From NCBI RefSeq assembly GCF_003287495.1, contig NZ_PRLE01000004.1, positions 1 to 64,000 on the forward strand: a DNA stretch of 64,000 nucleotides, read 5' to 3'. Under the pieces are notes generated by a model that was not told the origin of the DNA, made no database searches, and saw only the letters and a program-made list of their open reading frames with translations. The position numbers and the translations under genes are program-made. Shown in pieces: positions 50,852-59,273 of this stretch; within the stretch, counting starts at the first letter, position 1; every line of letters starts with the position of its first letter. The DNA is from Faecalibacterium prausnitzii. Its GTDB lineage: Bacteria; Bacillota; Clostridia; Oscillospirales; Ruminococcaceae.

Positions 50852-52177
50852 TCAGCTGTTCAACTGCTTCATGATACTCTTCACTTCCTCACTCGAGTAC
50901 CCCTCTTTCAGCAGCTCGTTCCGGATCGCACTGTCGCTCCGCCCCTGGCTGCGCAGGCGCGCCGCGCTGTAAGGCACCAGCGTCCCGCTGGAAACACCGC
51001 TCTTCCCGGCCGTCAGCCCGCTGCCGGAAAGACCGCTCTCCGCCTTGGCGCTGGCATTCGTACTAGCCTGCCGGGCACTCTGGGCCGCTTTCGACTGCTT
51101 GAGCGCCCACTCGCCCTTGGCAATGTTCAGCTTCTCCGAGGCAAGATCGTTGCGGAACTGCTGCTGGCGCATCGTATCCTGATACTCCCGTTCGGCCAGC
51201 TCGTTTTTATATTGCTGCTGGGTCAGGCTGTCCTGCCGCTGCAGCTCCTTCATCTGCTGCTCCCAGGCGGTATCGGCCCGGCTGTCCGCATAGGCCCGCT
51301 CACTGGCCGCCCGGTTATAGCGGCTGTTGGCCAGATTGCCCGCCAGCGTGCCCAGGCCCGTGGTGCCCGTGATGGCCAGCTGGACCACATCGCCCAGGAA
51401 GCCCAGCACTTTCATGGTGCGGTTGAATTTTTCCTGCTTCCGGCTGGCGGCCTGCTGCTCCTGCGCCGCATAGTAGCCATACAGGGTGTCCAGCCGATTC
51501 AGGTAATCCTGATACTGCCCGTAGTCCTGCGCATAGGCCGCGTTGTAGGCGTCGCCTTTCTGCTGCAATTGGGTGTAATAATCGGCCAGCTCATTGTTGT
51601 AGAGGTTCTGGTCGTTCTGTTCCCGGGCACCCAGCTGGTCCAGCTTGGTCACCAGCTCCTCGCCGCCGCCCGTGTAGGTATCCAGCGCCAGCCGATATAA
51701 TGTTGGGATGGCCTCACTCAGGGCCCCGATCTGCTGCTGGTAGGCCTGCTGTGCCACGCTGGCCGCATAGCTGGAGCCATAGCCGCCCGTCAGGGCTGCC
51801 GCCTGCGCGGCGGCATCGGCGCTGGCGTTGGCTGCGTTCTGGGTGTACAGCTGGGCGTACTGGCGGTAGAGCGGGTCCTGTGCGTAACTGTACCGGAAAC
51901 TGTCCCGCCCCAGCAGGGCATCCATCAGCTCGTCCATCTTGTCCTGATAAGCGCTCTGGTACTGCCCCGGGCGGTTCTGCTGCCACTGCTTCAGGTCATT
52001 GGCCGCGTCCGTCACGTTCTGGGAGGGCCGGTACTCCGCCCCGGCCAGGGCGTTCTGCACGTCGGAGCGGCTGTTCAGGTCTGCCGTGCTGTAACCGCTC
52101 TGCGGGGCAGCCGCCTGCCGCGCCGCCTCGGCCGTTTTTTGCGCCTGTGCAAGCTGCTCTTCTTTCTTTTTGCTCAT
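50852..52177 (-). CDS. Phage structural protein, probable internal/ejection protein
   Basis: A 441-residue protein rich in Ala, Gln, Tyr and Ser with long helical, coiled-coil-like stretches and a GYGSSYAASVAQQAYQQQ segment. One short hydrophobic stretch (VLGFLGDVVQLAITGTTGLG, about 255-275) could cross a membrane. Position at the end of a P22-like head gene order and this composition suit a DNA-ejection (inner core) protein. AAAGGA precedes the start. No direct homologue is recognised. Confidence 0.65.
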   Translation of the reverse strand: MSKKKEEQLAQAQKTAEAARQAAAPQSGYSTADLNSRSDVQNALAGAEYRPSQNVTDAANDLKQWQQNRPGQYQSAYQDKMDELMDALLGRDSFRYSYAQDPLYRQYAQLYTQNAANASADAAAQAAALTGGYGSSYAASVAQQAYQQQIGALSEAIPTLYRLALDTYTGGGEELVTKLDQLGAREQNDQNLYNNELADYYTQLQQKGDAYNAAYAQDYGQYQDYLNRLDTLYGYYAAQEQQAASRKQEKFNRTMKVLGFLGDVVQLAITGTTGLGTLAGNLANSRYNRAASERAYADSRADTAWEQQMKELQRQDSLTQQQYKNELAEREYQDTMRQQQFRNDLASEKLNIAKGEWALKQSKAAQSARQASTNASAKAESGLSGSGLTAGKSGVSSGTLVPYSAARLRSQGRSDSAIRNELLKEGYSSEEVKSIMKQLNS

Positions 52178-52193
52178 CTGTTCTGATCCTTTC

Positions 52194-52382
52194 TTAGGGG
52201 AGCTTCTGCAGCCGGGTGCGCAGCTCTTCGGAGAGATTCTCCGTATCCAGGTTGCTCAGCACATACTGCAATTGCTCCTGCATCTGGTACAGGTAATTCC
52301 GCAGGGCCCGGGCGTCGTCCGGGTCCATGTTCTCGCTCAATCTGGGCAGGCCGATCTTTCCCAGCCCCGTGATGCTTGCCAT
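52194..52382 (-). CDS. Small phage protein
   Basis: A 62-residue protein, helical in its second half (DDARALRNYLYQMQEQLQYVL). Start ATG is 4 bases after the preceding gene's stop. Not recognised; position suggests a small head-completion or tail-needle component. Confidence 0.6.
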   Translation of the reverse strand: MASITGLGKIGLPRLSENMDPDDARALRNYLYQMQEQLQYVLSNLDTENLSEELRTRLQKLP

Positions 52383-52385
52383 CGT

Positions 52386-54269
52386 TCAGCCCTCCTTTCT
52401 GGCGGCAAAGATGCCGCCCTGTGCTTTTGCCATCGTCTTTGCCAGGCCGCGCAGGGTGATCTGCCCCGCTCCTTCCAGACGCAGCCGGAGCGTGCCGCAC
52501 CGCCGGGGCACAAAGGGCAGGTCGATGCTCTGCTGCTTCGCCTCCACGGTCTTTTCCGCCAGCTTCTCCCAGGGGCCGCCGTCGTAGCTGACGCTCACTT
52601 CCAGTCGGCTGGGCACTTCGGCGTCCAGCCGCAGGGTCAGCCGGGAGAGATACTGCTCCTCCGGCGCGTCCATCCCGATGTCCCCGGTGGTCAGCGCAAA
52701 GGGGATGCTCTCCTCCACGCCGTCCGTGTTCTGTCCGTCCGGCTCCCGGCTTGGGTCGGCGGCCCAGAGGGCCTGCCCGTCCCACAGGTAGAGCTGCCCG
52801 CCCGTACCGGCCATCTCCTCCGCGCGGAGGTCTTCCTCCTGCCACAGCCCCCGCTCCGTGTCATACACCAGCAGCCGGGCCGTGTTTTCTTCCCCGCTGC
52901 CGCGGGAGAGACAGAGGTAATACCGCCCGTCCAGCGCTCCGCCCAGCGCCCGCTGCACGTTGGAGAGCCGGGCGGCATCCAGCGCCGTGGACACCTTGGT
53001 GGGCAGGCTGCCATCCCAGGCCATCACCCCGTCTGCCGAGAGATAATAAAGCGTCTCGTTCAGCACACAGAGGCTGCGGCCCGCATTCCGGGCCACGCCC
53101 CGGCAGCGCAGAGAGCTGAGCTGAAAATCCGAGGGCTTGGAGCCATAGAGCTTGTGGAGGGCATTTTCCTTGAAGAACAGTGCGTACCCCATGCAGGTGG
53201 CCGCCCCGGTAAAGGGGCCGTCGCTGCCCACGGTCACGGCATAGCTGTCCGCCGCAATGCCACGGTAGGAGAACCAGTTGGTCGGGTCGCCCAGCTTGCA
53301 GGCGTAGATGACGTTTTCTTTGCTGGAGCAGCCCCACACCCGGTTGTCGCACTCGGTCACAAAATCAAGGTCGGGGATTTTCCGCTCCACCTGCACCGGG
53401 CCCTCCACGGTGTACACGGCCACCTCGCTGCCATCAATGCTGGTCCATTTGGCGGTGGTGCCGTTCTGGGCAAATTTCCCGTAGAAATGCGCCCCGCCCG
53501 GCGTTGCTTTCACCCGCAGCCAGCCCTCCTGCACCTCGTAGACGATGCGGTCCCCGTCCAGTTCCTCAAACTGGCCGCCCTGCTTTGCGGCGGTGCCCTG
53601 CACCGTCACGGTATCCCAGGCCCGGAACCCTTTCCCGATGCCCCCCGCCGTGACGCGGCAGTAGTCCAGCGGGATGGCCGACCAGTTGCCAGACACCGCG
53701 CTGTAAATTTCCAGCGTGCTGTCGCTGCTCCACGGGCGGCGGATGTCCTCCACTTTCAGGAACAGTGCTCCGTCCGCCGGGTGTTCCGGCTCGGTCCGGC
53801 CATATTCCTCCGCTTCGTAGGTCCTGCCCTCGGCGTCGCAGGGGGCAAACTCCACCTGTTCCCCGCTCCACGCGGCCCCCAGCGGCTGGAGGGTCCGCTC
53901 TGCCGTGTCAAAGGCTGCTTTGTCCGGGAAGATCAGAATTTTTGTCCCGATGCCCACCAGCGTTTTTTTGCTGTCCGCCACGGCGTTTTCCAGCGTCACC
54001 GCCGCAGCACCCGCTTCGTCGGGCGTGTAGATCAGATCTTTTCCGCAGACGGTCAGCAGCCCGTTGAGGTGATACATCCCGTTCAGGTTTTCCACCTCTC
54101 GCAGCTTCCTGCGGGGCGTCCGGGTGCTCAGGGCCGGGAAATTCCGGGCCGAAAAATTGATGCCCGCGCTGTACTCCGCCTCCGAGCAGGCGTAGGTCTC
54201 GTTCAGCCCGCCAAAGGCCCGCAGGAGGGTACGGCTGTTCTGGATGCCGCTTCGGTTTGCCAATGTCAC
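52386..54269 (-). CDS. Phage tail/head-completion protein (P22 gp10-like by position)
   Basis: A 627-residue beta-rich protein. It starts TLANRSGIQNSRTLLRAFGGLNE and has repeated short strands and WxxD/W-type motifs in the middle (WGCSSKENVIYACKLGDP, about 305-322), like a beta-propeller. GTG at 54269 is chosen because AGGAGG lies 10 bases upstream and avoids a long overlap with the previous gene. Gene order portal-scaffold-capsid-connector-this suits a podovirus tail-hub stabilisation protein. Confidence 0.6.
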   Translation of the reverse strand: MTLANRSGIQNSRTLLRAFGGLNETYACSEAEYSAGINFSARNFPALSTRTPRRKLREVENLNGMYHLNGLLTVCGKDLIYTPDEAGAAAVTLENAVADSKKTLVGIGTKILIFPDKAAFDTAERTLQPLGAAWSGEQVEFAPCDAEGRTYEAEEYGRTEPEHPADGALFLKVEDIRRPWSSDSTLEIYSAVSGNWSAIPLDYCRVTAGGIGKGFRAWDTVTVQGTAAKQGGQFEELDGDRIVYEVQEGWLRVKATPGGAHFYGKFAQNGTTAKWTSIDGSEVAVYTVEGPVQVERKIPDLDFVTECDNRVWGCSSKENVIYACKLGDPTNWFSYRGIAADSYAVTVGSDGPFTGAATCMGYALFFKENALHKLYGSKPSDFQLSSLRCRGVARNAGRSLCVLNETLYYLSADGVMAWDGSLPTKVSTALDAARLSNVQRALGGALDGRYYLCLSRGSGEENTARLLVYDTERGLWQEEDLRAEEMAGTGGQLYLWDGQALWAADPSREPDGQNTDGVEESIPFALTTGDIGMDAPEEQYLSRLTLRLDAEVPSRLEVSVSYDGGPWEKLAEKTVEAKQQSIDLPFVPRRCGTLRLRLEGAGQITLRGLAKTMAKAQGGIFAARKEG

Positions 54270-54286
54270 AGGTACTGTCCCTCCTT

Positions 54287-54670
54287 TCACCAGCGCCACC
54301 GCGCCCCGGCCCGGGGCGGGTACCGCTGCCTCAGCCAGACGGCCAGCTCTGCGGCCAGCGCGTTATATTGGGACTGCTCCCCGGCATAGCGGGCCGTCTC
54401 GCCCAGAGCGGCGTCGATCCTGGCACAGAGGTAGTGCGGGTAGAGGGCATCAAAAGGGGCCGGGGCCAGCAGTTCAGCGTCCTCCGCCAATTGATCGTTC
54501 CCTGCCCGGTCCGCGCCCACGGCATCGTAACTGCCTGCCGGGCAGTTTTTAAAAAATTTCTCCCGCAGCATCCCGTCCAGCTCCACCAGCCAGCGCTGCC
54601 GGGTGCGGGCGGTGATCCGGCACCCCGGGCGGAGCTCCTCGGCCCGGGCCAGTGCTTCTCCAACGGTCAT
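54287..54670 (-). CDS. Phage head-tail connector-like protein
   Basis: A 127-residue protein (MTVGEALARAEELRPG at the start, then YPHYLCARIDAALGE and YNALAAELAVWLRQRYPP). The pattern of short helices and the place two genes after the capsid gene match P22 gp4-type head-completion adaptors. ATG at 54670 has AGGAGG 5 bases upstream; an in-frame start 7 codons earlier overlaps the previous gene. Confidence 0.6.
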   Translation of the reverse strand: MTVGEALARAEELRPGCRITARTRQRWLVELDGMLREKFFKNCPAGSYDAVGADRAGNDQLAEDAELLAPAPFDALYPHYLCARIDAALGETARYAGEQSQYNALAAELAVWLRQRYPPRAGARWRW

Positions 54671-54680
54671 GGCTCCCTCC

Positions 54681-54887
54681 TCAAGTGTCACTCATCTCCG
54701 CCGCTGCAATGCGGGCGGCGGTGCGCTCGTCCTGCTGCTGGCTGTGCTCCAGCACCTCGGCCACCTCCGGCGGCACCTCCACTTCCACGCCCCGGCGGAT
54801 CTTATAGTTCACGCCGTTGACGCTCACAAACAGGTCTCCCTTGTAACGGCTGTTGTCCTTGAACAGCCGGATCCGAACATTTTCCAT
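54681..54887 (-). CDS. Small phage protein
   Basis: A 68-residue protein (ENVRIRLFKDNSRYKGDLFV, NGVNYKIRRGVEVEVPPEVAEVLEH). The central beta-type segment VNGVNYKIRRG is often seen in small proteins encoded next to phage capsid genes. Start at 54887 has AAGGATGG upstream; the longer frame runs into a repeat. Function unknown. Confidence 0.65.
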   Translation of the reverse strand: MENVRIRLFKDNSRYKGDLFVSVNGVNYKIRRGVEVEVPPEVAEVLEHSQQQDERTAARIAAAEMSDT

Positions 54888-54963
54888 CTTCCATCCTTTC
54901 TGCCCTCTGTCACAGGGCCCGCACTTTTGTGCATTTTCAAAACTTTCGCGGTCTGGTGCCGTG

Positions 54964-55123
54964 GCCCGGCCTGCCAAGGGCCATCCTCCCTCTGTCGCTT
55001 GCAGCGCCATCTCCCTCCGGCCGGAGGGAGTCTTTCCTGCTAGGAAAGACTCCCCCGGCCGGGGGAGGTGGCACGCAAGTGCCGAAAGGGGAACGGCTGT
55101 CGAGCGATCGCGAGACTGAGAGG
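54964..55123 (-). repeat. Mosaic palindromic intergenic repeat (copy 6)
   Basis: Fills the gap between the capsid gene and the next phage gene. Contains GGCCTGCCAAGGGCCATCC, two nested palindromes (CTCCCTCCGGCCGGAGGGAG and CTCCCCCGGCCGGGGGAG), and CGAGCGATCGCGAGACTGAG. Shares 51 bp with copy 4 with one difference. Confidence 0.8.
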
Positions 55124-55143
55124 TCCTGCCGGGCCAGCACTCT

Positions 55144-56163
55144 TTAGTTCGCCGTCACCATGCCGGAGTAGCTGGACACACTCTCAATGCGCACCATGTA
55201 CTGCTCCACCAGACGCTCCGCCGCGCGCATTCCTTTCCAGCCCACGGAGGCGCGCTGGTTCAGCGGGTCGTCGCCGTAGCCCAGCTGCTTGACGATGTGC
55301 TCCAGGCCGCCGCCCTCCAGCTCGGTCACGCCGTAGGCGTGGGCACCCAGCACCAGCGTGCCAAAGACAGCCAGACCCGCGGGGCAGGTCTCATCCCGCC
55401 AGATCTTGGCCTCGCTGGTCTCCACGAAGCGGATGTTGCCCAGCTTGCCGATCTCGCCGCGGTACATGGTATCCGGGTCGGCGTACTTGTGCACCTCCAC
55501 AAACTCCTTGCTGGTCTTCAGGTCGTAGGCCGCATAGGGGTGGATGATGGCAATGTAGCTGTCACCGATGGGGTCCGCGTTCATGGCCCCCAGCTGTGCC
55601 GCGGCCCGGAAGAAGATCTTCGGGGTCAGGGTGCAGGTCTTGTCCAGCGCCTTGCGGCTGTTCACGGCCGTCTCGGTACCGTCCTCCGCCACCTTGGGCA
55701 CATAGAGGACATTGGTGCCGCCTGCCAGCACGTCGCGGGTGATGCTGTCCATGGTGCGGCCCGCCTGGCTGGCCAGCACGCGGGTGGCCTGCACCACATT
55801 GTTGTCAATGGCCGTCATCTGGAGCACATCGGTCAGCGGGGTCCAGCCGCCATACTGGTGCAGGTCGCTGGTGATCGTGGTCACGTTCAGGGTCTGGCCA
55901 TTGGGGGTCACGCCCTCCGTCAGAGGCGTGGAGGCCTTGGGCAGGCTGTCGTACTTGCGGAATTCAATGGTCTTACCGCCGTTCTGGGGCACGGGATAGT
56001 AGTCCGCAAACTGGTCATGCACAAGGCGGGGCTCTGCCTGGTCGATGAGGCGCTTCTCGTAAAAGGTCTTCATCTCCTTGGTCATGGTGGCCGTGGTGTT
56101 GTTCAGGCTGGCCGACGCATCCGCAAACCGCTGGAGATCGATCTTCATTTCGTAGTTTTTCAT
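55144..56163 (-). CDS. Phage major capsid protein, N4-gp56 type
   Basis: A 339-residue protein of the N4-gp56 capsid family: NNGGKTIEFRKY-like segment (about 61-70), YGGWTPLTDVLQMTA (about 104-118) and GRTMDSITRDVLAGGTN (about 135-151). The N-terminus contains IDLQRFA (residues 8-14), which matches the DLQxFA cleavage motif of Prp proteases, so the first 14 residues are probably removed by the neighbouring Prp fusion. AAAGGA lies 8 bases upstream. Confidence 0.85.
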   Translation of the reverse strand: MKNYEMKIDLQRFADASASLNNTTATMTKEMKTFYEKRLIDQAEPRLVHDQFADYYPVPQNGGKTIEFRKYDSLPKASTPLTEGVTPNGQTLNVTTITSDLHQYGGWTPLTDVLQMTAIDNNVVQATRVLASQAGRTMDSITRDVLAGGTNVLYVPKVAEDGTETAVNSRKALDKTCTLTPKIFFRAAAQLGAMNADPIGDSYIAIIHPYAAYDLKTSKEFVEVHKYADPDTMYRGEIGKLGNIRFVETSEAKIWRDETCPAGLAVFGTLVLGAHAYGVTELEGGGLEHIVKQLGYGDDPLNQRASVGWKGMRAAERLVEQYMVRIESVSSYSGMVTAN

Positions 56164-56229
56164 GCTGTTTGTCCTTTCTGTATCCGTAAAATGCTTTTTA
56201 AAAGAGGAAATTTCCTCTTACATTGATTC

Positions 56230-56294
56230 TTGGCTCCCCTAATCGGGGAGCTCCGCAAGGCGCTGGCGAAGCCAGACCGCAGCGGTGAGAGGTT
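56230..56294 (-). repeat. Mosaic palindromic intergenic repeat (copy 7, short form)
   Basis: GGCTCCCCTaatcGGGGAGCtCC, then GCTGGCGAAGCCAG and GCAGCGGTGAGAGGTT. Lies between the Prp-scaffold gene and the capsid gene. Confidence 0.65.
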
Positions 56295-57270
56295 AAAACT
56301 TGATTTGCACCCCGTGCAGCGCCTGCCGCTCCAGCGCTTCCCGCTGGGCCCGGGTCATGCTGGCCACGTCCGCTCTGGTCACCGCCGCGCTGCCGGGGCG
56401 GGTGCCGTTTTCCGCCGGGCGGGAGGCCCGCTGCCGGATCCGCTCCACCACCCCCTGCTCCACGGTCCGGGCCGTCTGGCGCAGGGCATCGCTGTAATGG
56501 GCAAGACGGTAGGCATCCCCCAGCCGCATCCCGGGCAGCTGCATCAGGCGGCGCATCTCCGGGTCCCGCAGCTCTGCTTTCAGGGAGAAGCCCGGCACGT
56601 CCCGGCGCAGCAGGGCTTCCTCCGCCGCCCACTGGGCGTGCAGCTGCTCCACAAAACCACGGCCCGGTGCGGGCAGACGGGGCGGCAGGCGTGTTTCCGG
56701 CACTTCCGGTGCTGTGGGCTCTGCCGCCGGTTCCGGCTGCTCTGTTTCCCCGGCTTCTTCTGCCACTGCTTCCCGCGGCGGCTGCGCCGGGGCCTCTGCC
56801 TCCGCTGCTTTCATCGTGCCCGACGCAATGGCCTGCTGCTGTTGGGCGCGGCTCAGCGCCGGAGCAGAAGCAGGCGGTGGGGCGGCACCGCCCTCCCCCT
56901 CCGCAAACAGCTGCAGGTCCACCATGCACTGCTCCCCGCGGCCGCTCAGGTCCGCAAAGCGCACGTTGTCCGGGTAGCGCTCTGCCAGCAGGGCAAAACC
57001 TGCCTTGGCAAATTCAAACGCTCCCTCCACCCAGGGCTTCCGCGGGGCAGCCGCTGTCACGGCCAGGCGCGGGCCCTCCGGCTCGTCCCAGGCATCGCTT
57101 TTGGCACTTTCCTCCCCGGCCAGCAGATAGACCAGCGTCTGCATCAGGGTGCTTGCCCCGGCGCACACGATGTCCTGCCCGGCCGGGGCATAGCCCGCAT
57201 GGCCCGCCGCTTCCAGCCGGAGGGTCGGGCCGCTGGGGCCGTCCAGTTCGGTATAGGTCACTTTGATCAT
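56293..57270 (-). CDS. Prp-like cysteine protease fused to a phage scaffold-like domain
   Basis: A 325-residue protein. Residues 1-110 match the Prp (YsxB) family: His24 in AGHAGYAPAG and Cys36 in DIVCAGAS, 12 residues apart as in the known Prp dyad. Residues 117-123 (VDLQLFA) match the Prp cleavage motif, so the protein can probably cut itself. The rest is Ala/Glu/Pro-rich with a helical C-terminus (RREALERQALHGVQ), like a scaffold. It lies between portal and capsid genes. The start overlaps the portal stop (ATGA). Confidence 0.85.
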   Translation of the reverse strand: MIKVTYTELDGPSGPTLRLEAAGHAGYAPAGQDIVCAGASTLMQTLVYLLAGEESAKSDAWDEPEGPRLAVTAAAPRKPWVEGAFEFAKAGFALLAERYPDNVRFADLSGRGEQCMVDLQLFAEGEGGAAPPPASAPALSRAQQQQAIASGTMKAAEAEAPAQPPREAVAEEAGETEQPEPAAEPTAPEVPETRLPPRLPAPGRGFVEQLHAQWAAEEALLRRDVPGFSLKAELRDPEMRRLMQLPGMRLGDAYRLAHYSDALRQTARTVEQGVVERIRQRASRPAENGTRPGSAAVTRADVASMTRAQREALERQALHGVQIKF

Positions 57271-59006
57271 GAAACCGCTCCTTTCATCGCTCTTGCCTCT
57301 GCCGCCGTGCTCAGGTTCTCTCCCGGGCCGCTCAGGGGCCCTTGTTTCAACTGCACCAGCTGGCTCTGCAGCTGCTCCAGCCGCTGGGCCAGCGTGCCGT
57401 TCTGGCGCACCCGCTGGCGGACTTTTTCAATGCCCTCAAAATCCATCATTTCCAGCGCCGCCAATGCAGCGTCCGCGTTCCGCGGGGCAAAGAACCCCAG
57501 CTGGTAGCACTCTTTTGCCGTCTCATTCTGGGAGAGGCGGCTGAACGTTGATTTCTTCTCCGCGCTGACCACGATATCAAAAATGGGCTCCCGGCTGCCC
57601 AGCTCCACACCGCCCACACCGGGCAGGGCCTGTGCCCGGAGCGCCACGCCGGAAAAGTGCACGAACTCGCTCCTGCCCGTCTCCCCGATGATCCGGAAAA
57701 CGCGCTCCTCGTCGTAGAACTGCCGCATCAGGTCCATGATGAGGTAGCATTCTTTGGCAAAGGCCCGGTAAGCGCTCTTGAGCATATCACGGGAGAGCTT
57801 GCTGCCCGCCTCCTGCAGCGCCGCAATGGCCGAAGCCGCCGTCACGCCGCCCGCGGTGCCGCCCTGGGTCATGTCCCGGTTGCCGCTGATCTCTTTCAGC
57901 TCCTCAATGCGGCTGTTGCGGTAGCTCAGGCTGTTGCCCTGCAGGCCGGTGGTCTGTAAGGGCCGGAAACTGTCGTCTCCCAGCCGCCCCACCACATGCA
58001 CGATGTCCCGGGAGAAGTCCGCCAGCTCTTCCTCGTTCACCCCCGCCGCGTCGCTCAGCACATACCGCTGTTTGGAGGAGAGCAGGACGTTCTCGTCCAT
58101 GGCGTGGTTCATCCGGTCAATGGCGGTCTGGCACTCTTTCATCACGTCGATGTACCCAAAACCCGCCGGGCTGTCCTCCTCCACAAACAGCGGGTCAAAC
58201 ACAAACGGATACTGGCCGTGGTCGTAAAAACCGCGTCCGGCGTATTCCGGGTCGTTCTCGCTGGCGTAGAGCACCACCCCGTTGCAGAACTTGCAGTAGT
58301 GGAGCACCCGGCGGCCCTCCGCGTTCCGCTTTTTGTAGTACCAGTCCACCACCACGCTCTTGCCGTTGGTGTCCAGCCCGCCGTCGTGGAGGTAGTGGGG
58401 CACCTCCAGCGCGCTGGTGCTGTGGCCCTCCAACTGAGGCCAGCGCTCGGTCAGCTGGTCCGTATCTTCCAGGCTCAGGGAGAAAAAGTTGGGTGACGCC
58501 TGGATATCGTCCACGCCCGGCTCCCAGTAGAGCATCAGCAGGTTCATGGGCCGCACCGTGATCTCGCCCACACCGCCCCGCTGTTCCGGGTCCCAGAACA
58601 CCCCCTTGACGCCGGTGCCCTGCTTGAGCTTGCGCCACCAGGTGTCGCTGTACACCTGCTCATAGTCCGCCTGTTCCAGCACCACAGGCAGCACGCTGGA
58701 AAGCACCCGCGCGGTCTGCTCATCGTCCGGGGCCCGGGGCAGTACATTGGGGGCCGGGTAGTTGTCCATGGCGTCGGCATGCTTGTTGGCAATGGAGTTG
58801 AACAACCACCCGCTGGACGGCTGAGGCTTGCCCTCCATCATGGGGTTCTGGTAATTTTTCCAGTGCCCCATCCGAAACCACAGCTCGTTGTCCACCAGCC
58901 GTTGGTCCAGCGCCGCCTTGCCGACCTTGTACTTCTGCAAGATCTGCTCTGCCCGCGCCACCTCCTCCGCCCCGATGGGCGGCTTGTCGGTCCATAGCTC
59001 TGTCAT
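57267..59006 (-). CDS. Phage portal protein (P22-type)
   Basis: A 579-residue portal subunit. N-terminal WFRMGHWKNYQNPM, central KGVFWDPEQRGGVGEI and VVVDWYYKKRNAEG, C-terminal AKECYLIMDLMRQFYDEERVF; the last 60 residues are coiled coil (RLEQLQSQLVQLKQ). Twelve copies form the DNA entry ring. GGAGG lies 7 bases upstream. It sits between terL and the Prp fusion, the standard order. Confidence 0.85.
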   Translation of the reverse strand: MTELWTDKPPIGAEEVARAEQILQKYKVGKAALDQRLVDNELWFRMGHWKNYQNPMMEGKPQPSSGWLFNSIANKHADAMDNYPAPNVLPRAPDDEQTARVLSSVLPVVLEQADYEQVYSDTWWRKLKQGTGVKGVFWDPEQRGGVGEITVRPMNLLMLYWEPGVDDIQASPNFFSLSLEDTDQLTERWPQLEGHSTSALEVPHYLHDGGLDTNGKSVVVDWYYKKRNAEGRRVLHYCKFCNGVVLYASENDPEYAGRGFYDHGQYPFVFDPLFVEEDSPAGFGYIDVMKECQTAIDRMNHAMDENVLLSSKQRYVLSDAAGVNEEELADFSRDIVHVVGRLGDDSFRPLQTTGLQGNSLSYRNSRIEELKEISGNRDMTQGGTAGGVTAASAIAALQEAGSKLSRDMLKSAYRAFAKECYLIMDLMRQFYDEERVFRIIGETGRSEFVHFSGVALRAQALPGVGGVELGSREPIFDIVVSAEKKSTFSRLSQNETAKECYQLGFFAPRNADAALAALEMMDFEGIEKVRQRVRQNGTLAQRLEQLQSQLVQLKQGPLSGPGENLSTAAEARAMKGAVS

Positions 59007-59048
59007 TTGTACCTCCGTTTCTAAAATTGTTTTTCTTTGTTACCATCC

Positions 59049-59260
59049 TTGCCCTCTCCGTCATTGCTTCGCAATGCCACCTTGCCCCCTTCTGGCACTT
59101 TCGTGCCACCTCCCCCGGCCGGGGGAGTCTTTCAAAGTGAGAGGCTTTGGCAGTTCGTAAAGTTCCCTCAAAACGCTATGCGTCTATATAAAACGAAACC
59201 TCTTTGCCAAGGGCTCTCCCTTTGGGAGAGCTGGATGACGTCAGGCGGCCTGAGAGGGCT
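59049..59260 (-). repeat. Mosaic palindromic intergenic repeat (copy 8, composite)
   Basis: Lies between terL and the portal gene. The left part (59049-59135) is an inverse copy of the copy 4/6 core (CCACCTCCCCCGGCCGGGGG); the right part (59128-59260) is an inverse copy of nearly all of copy 2 (GAGAGGCTTTGGCAG to TGAGAGGGCTA). Confidence 0.8.
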
Positions 59261-59273
59261 AGCCCGCTGCCCT

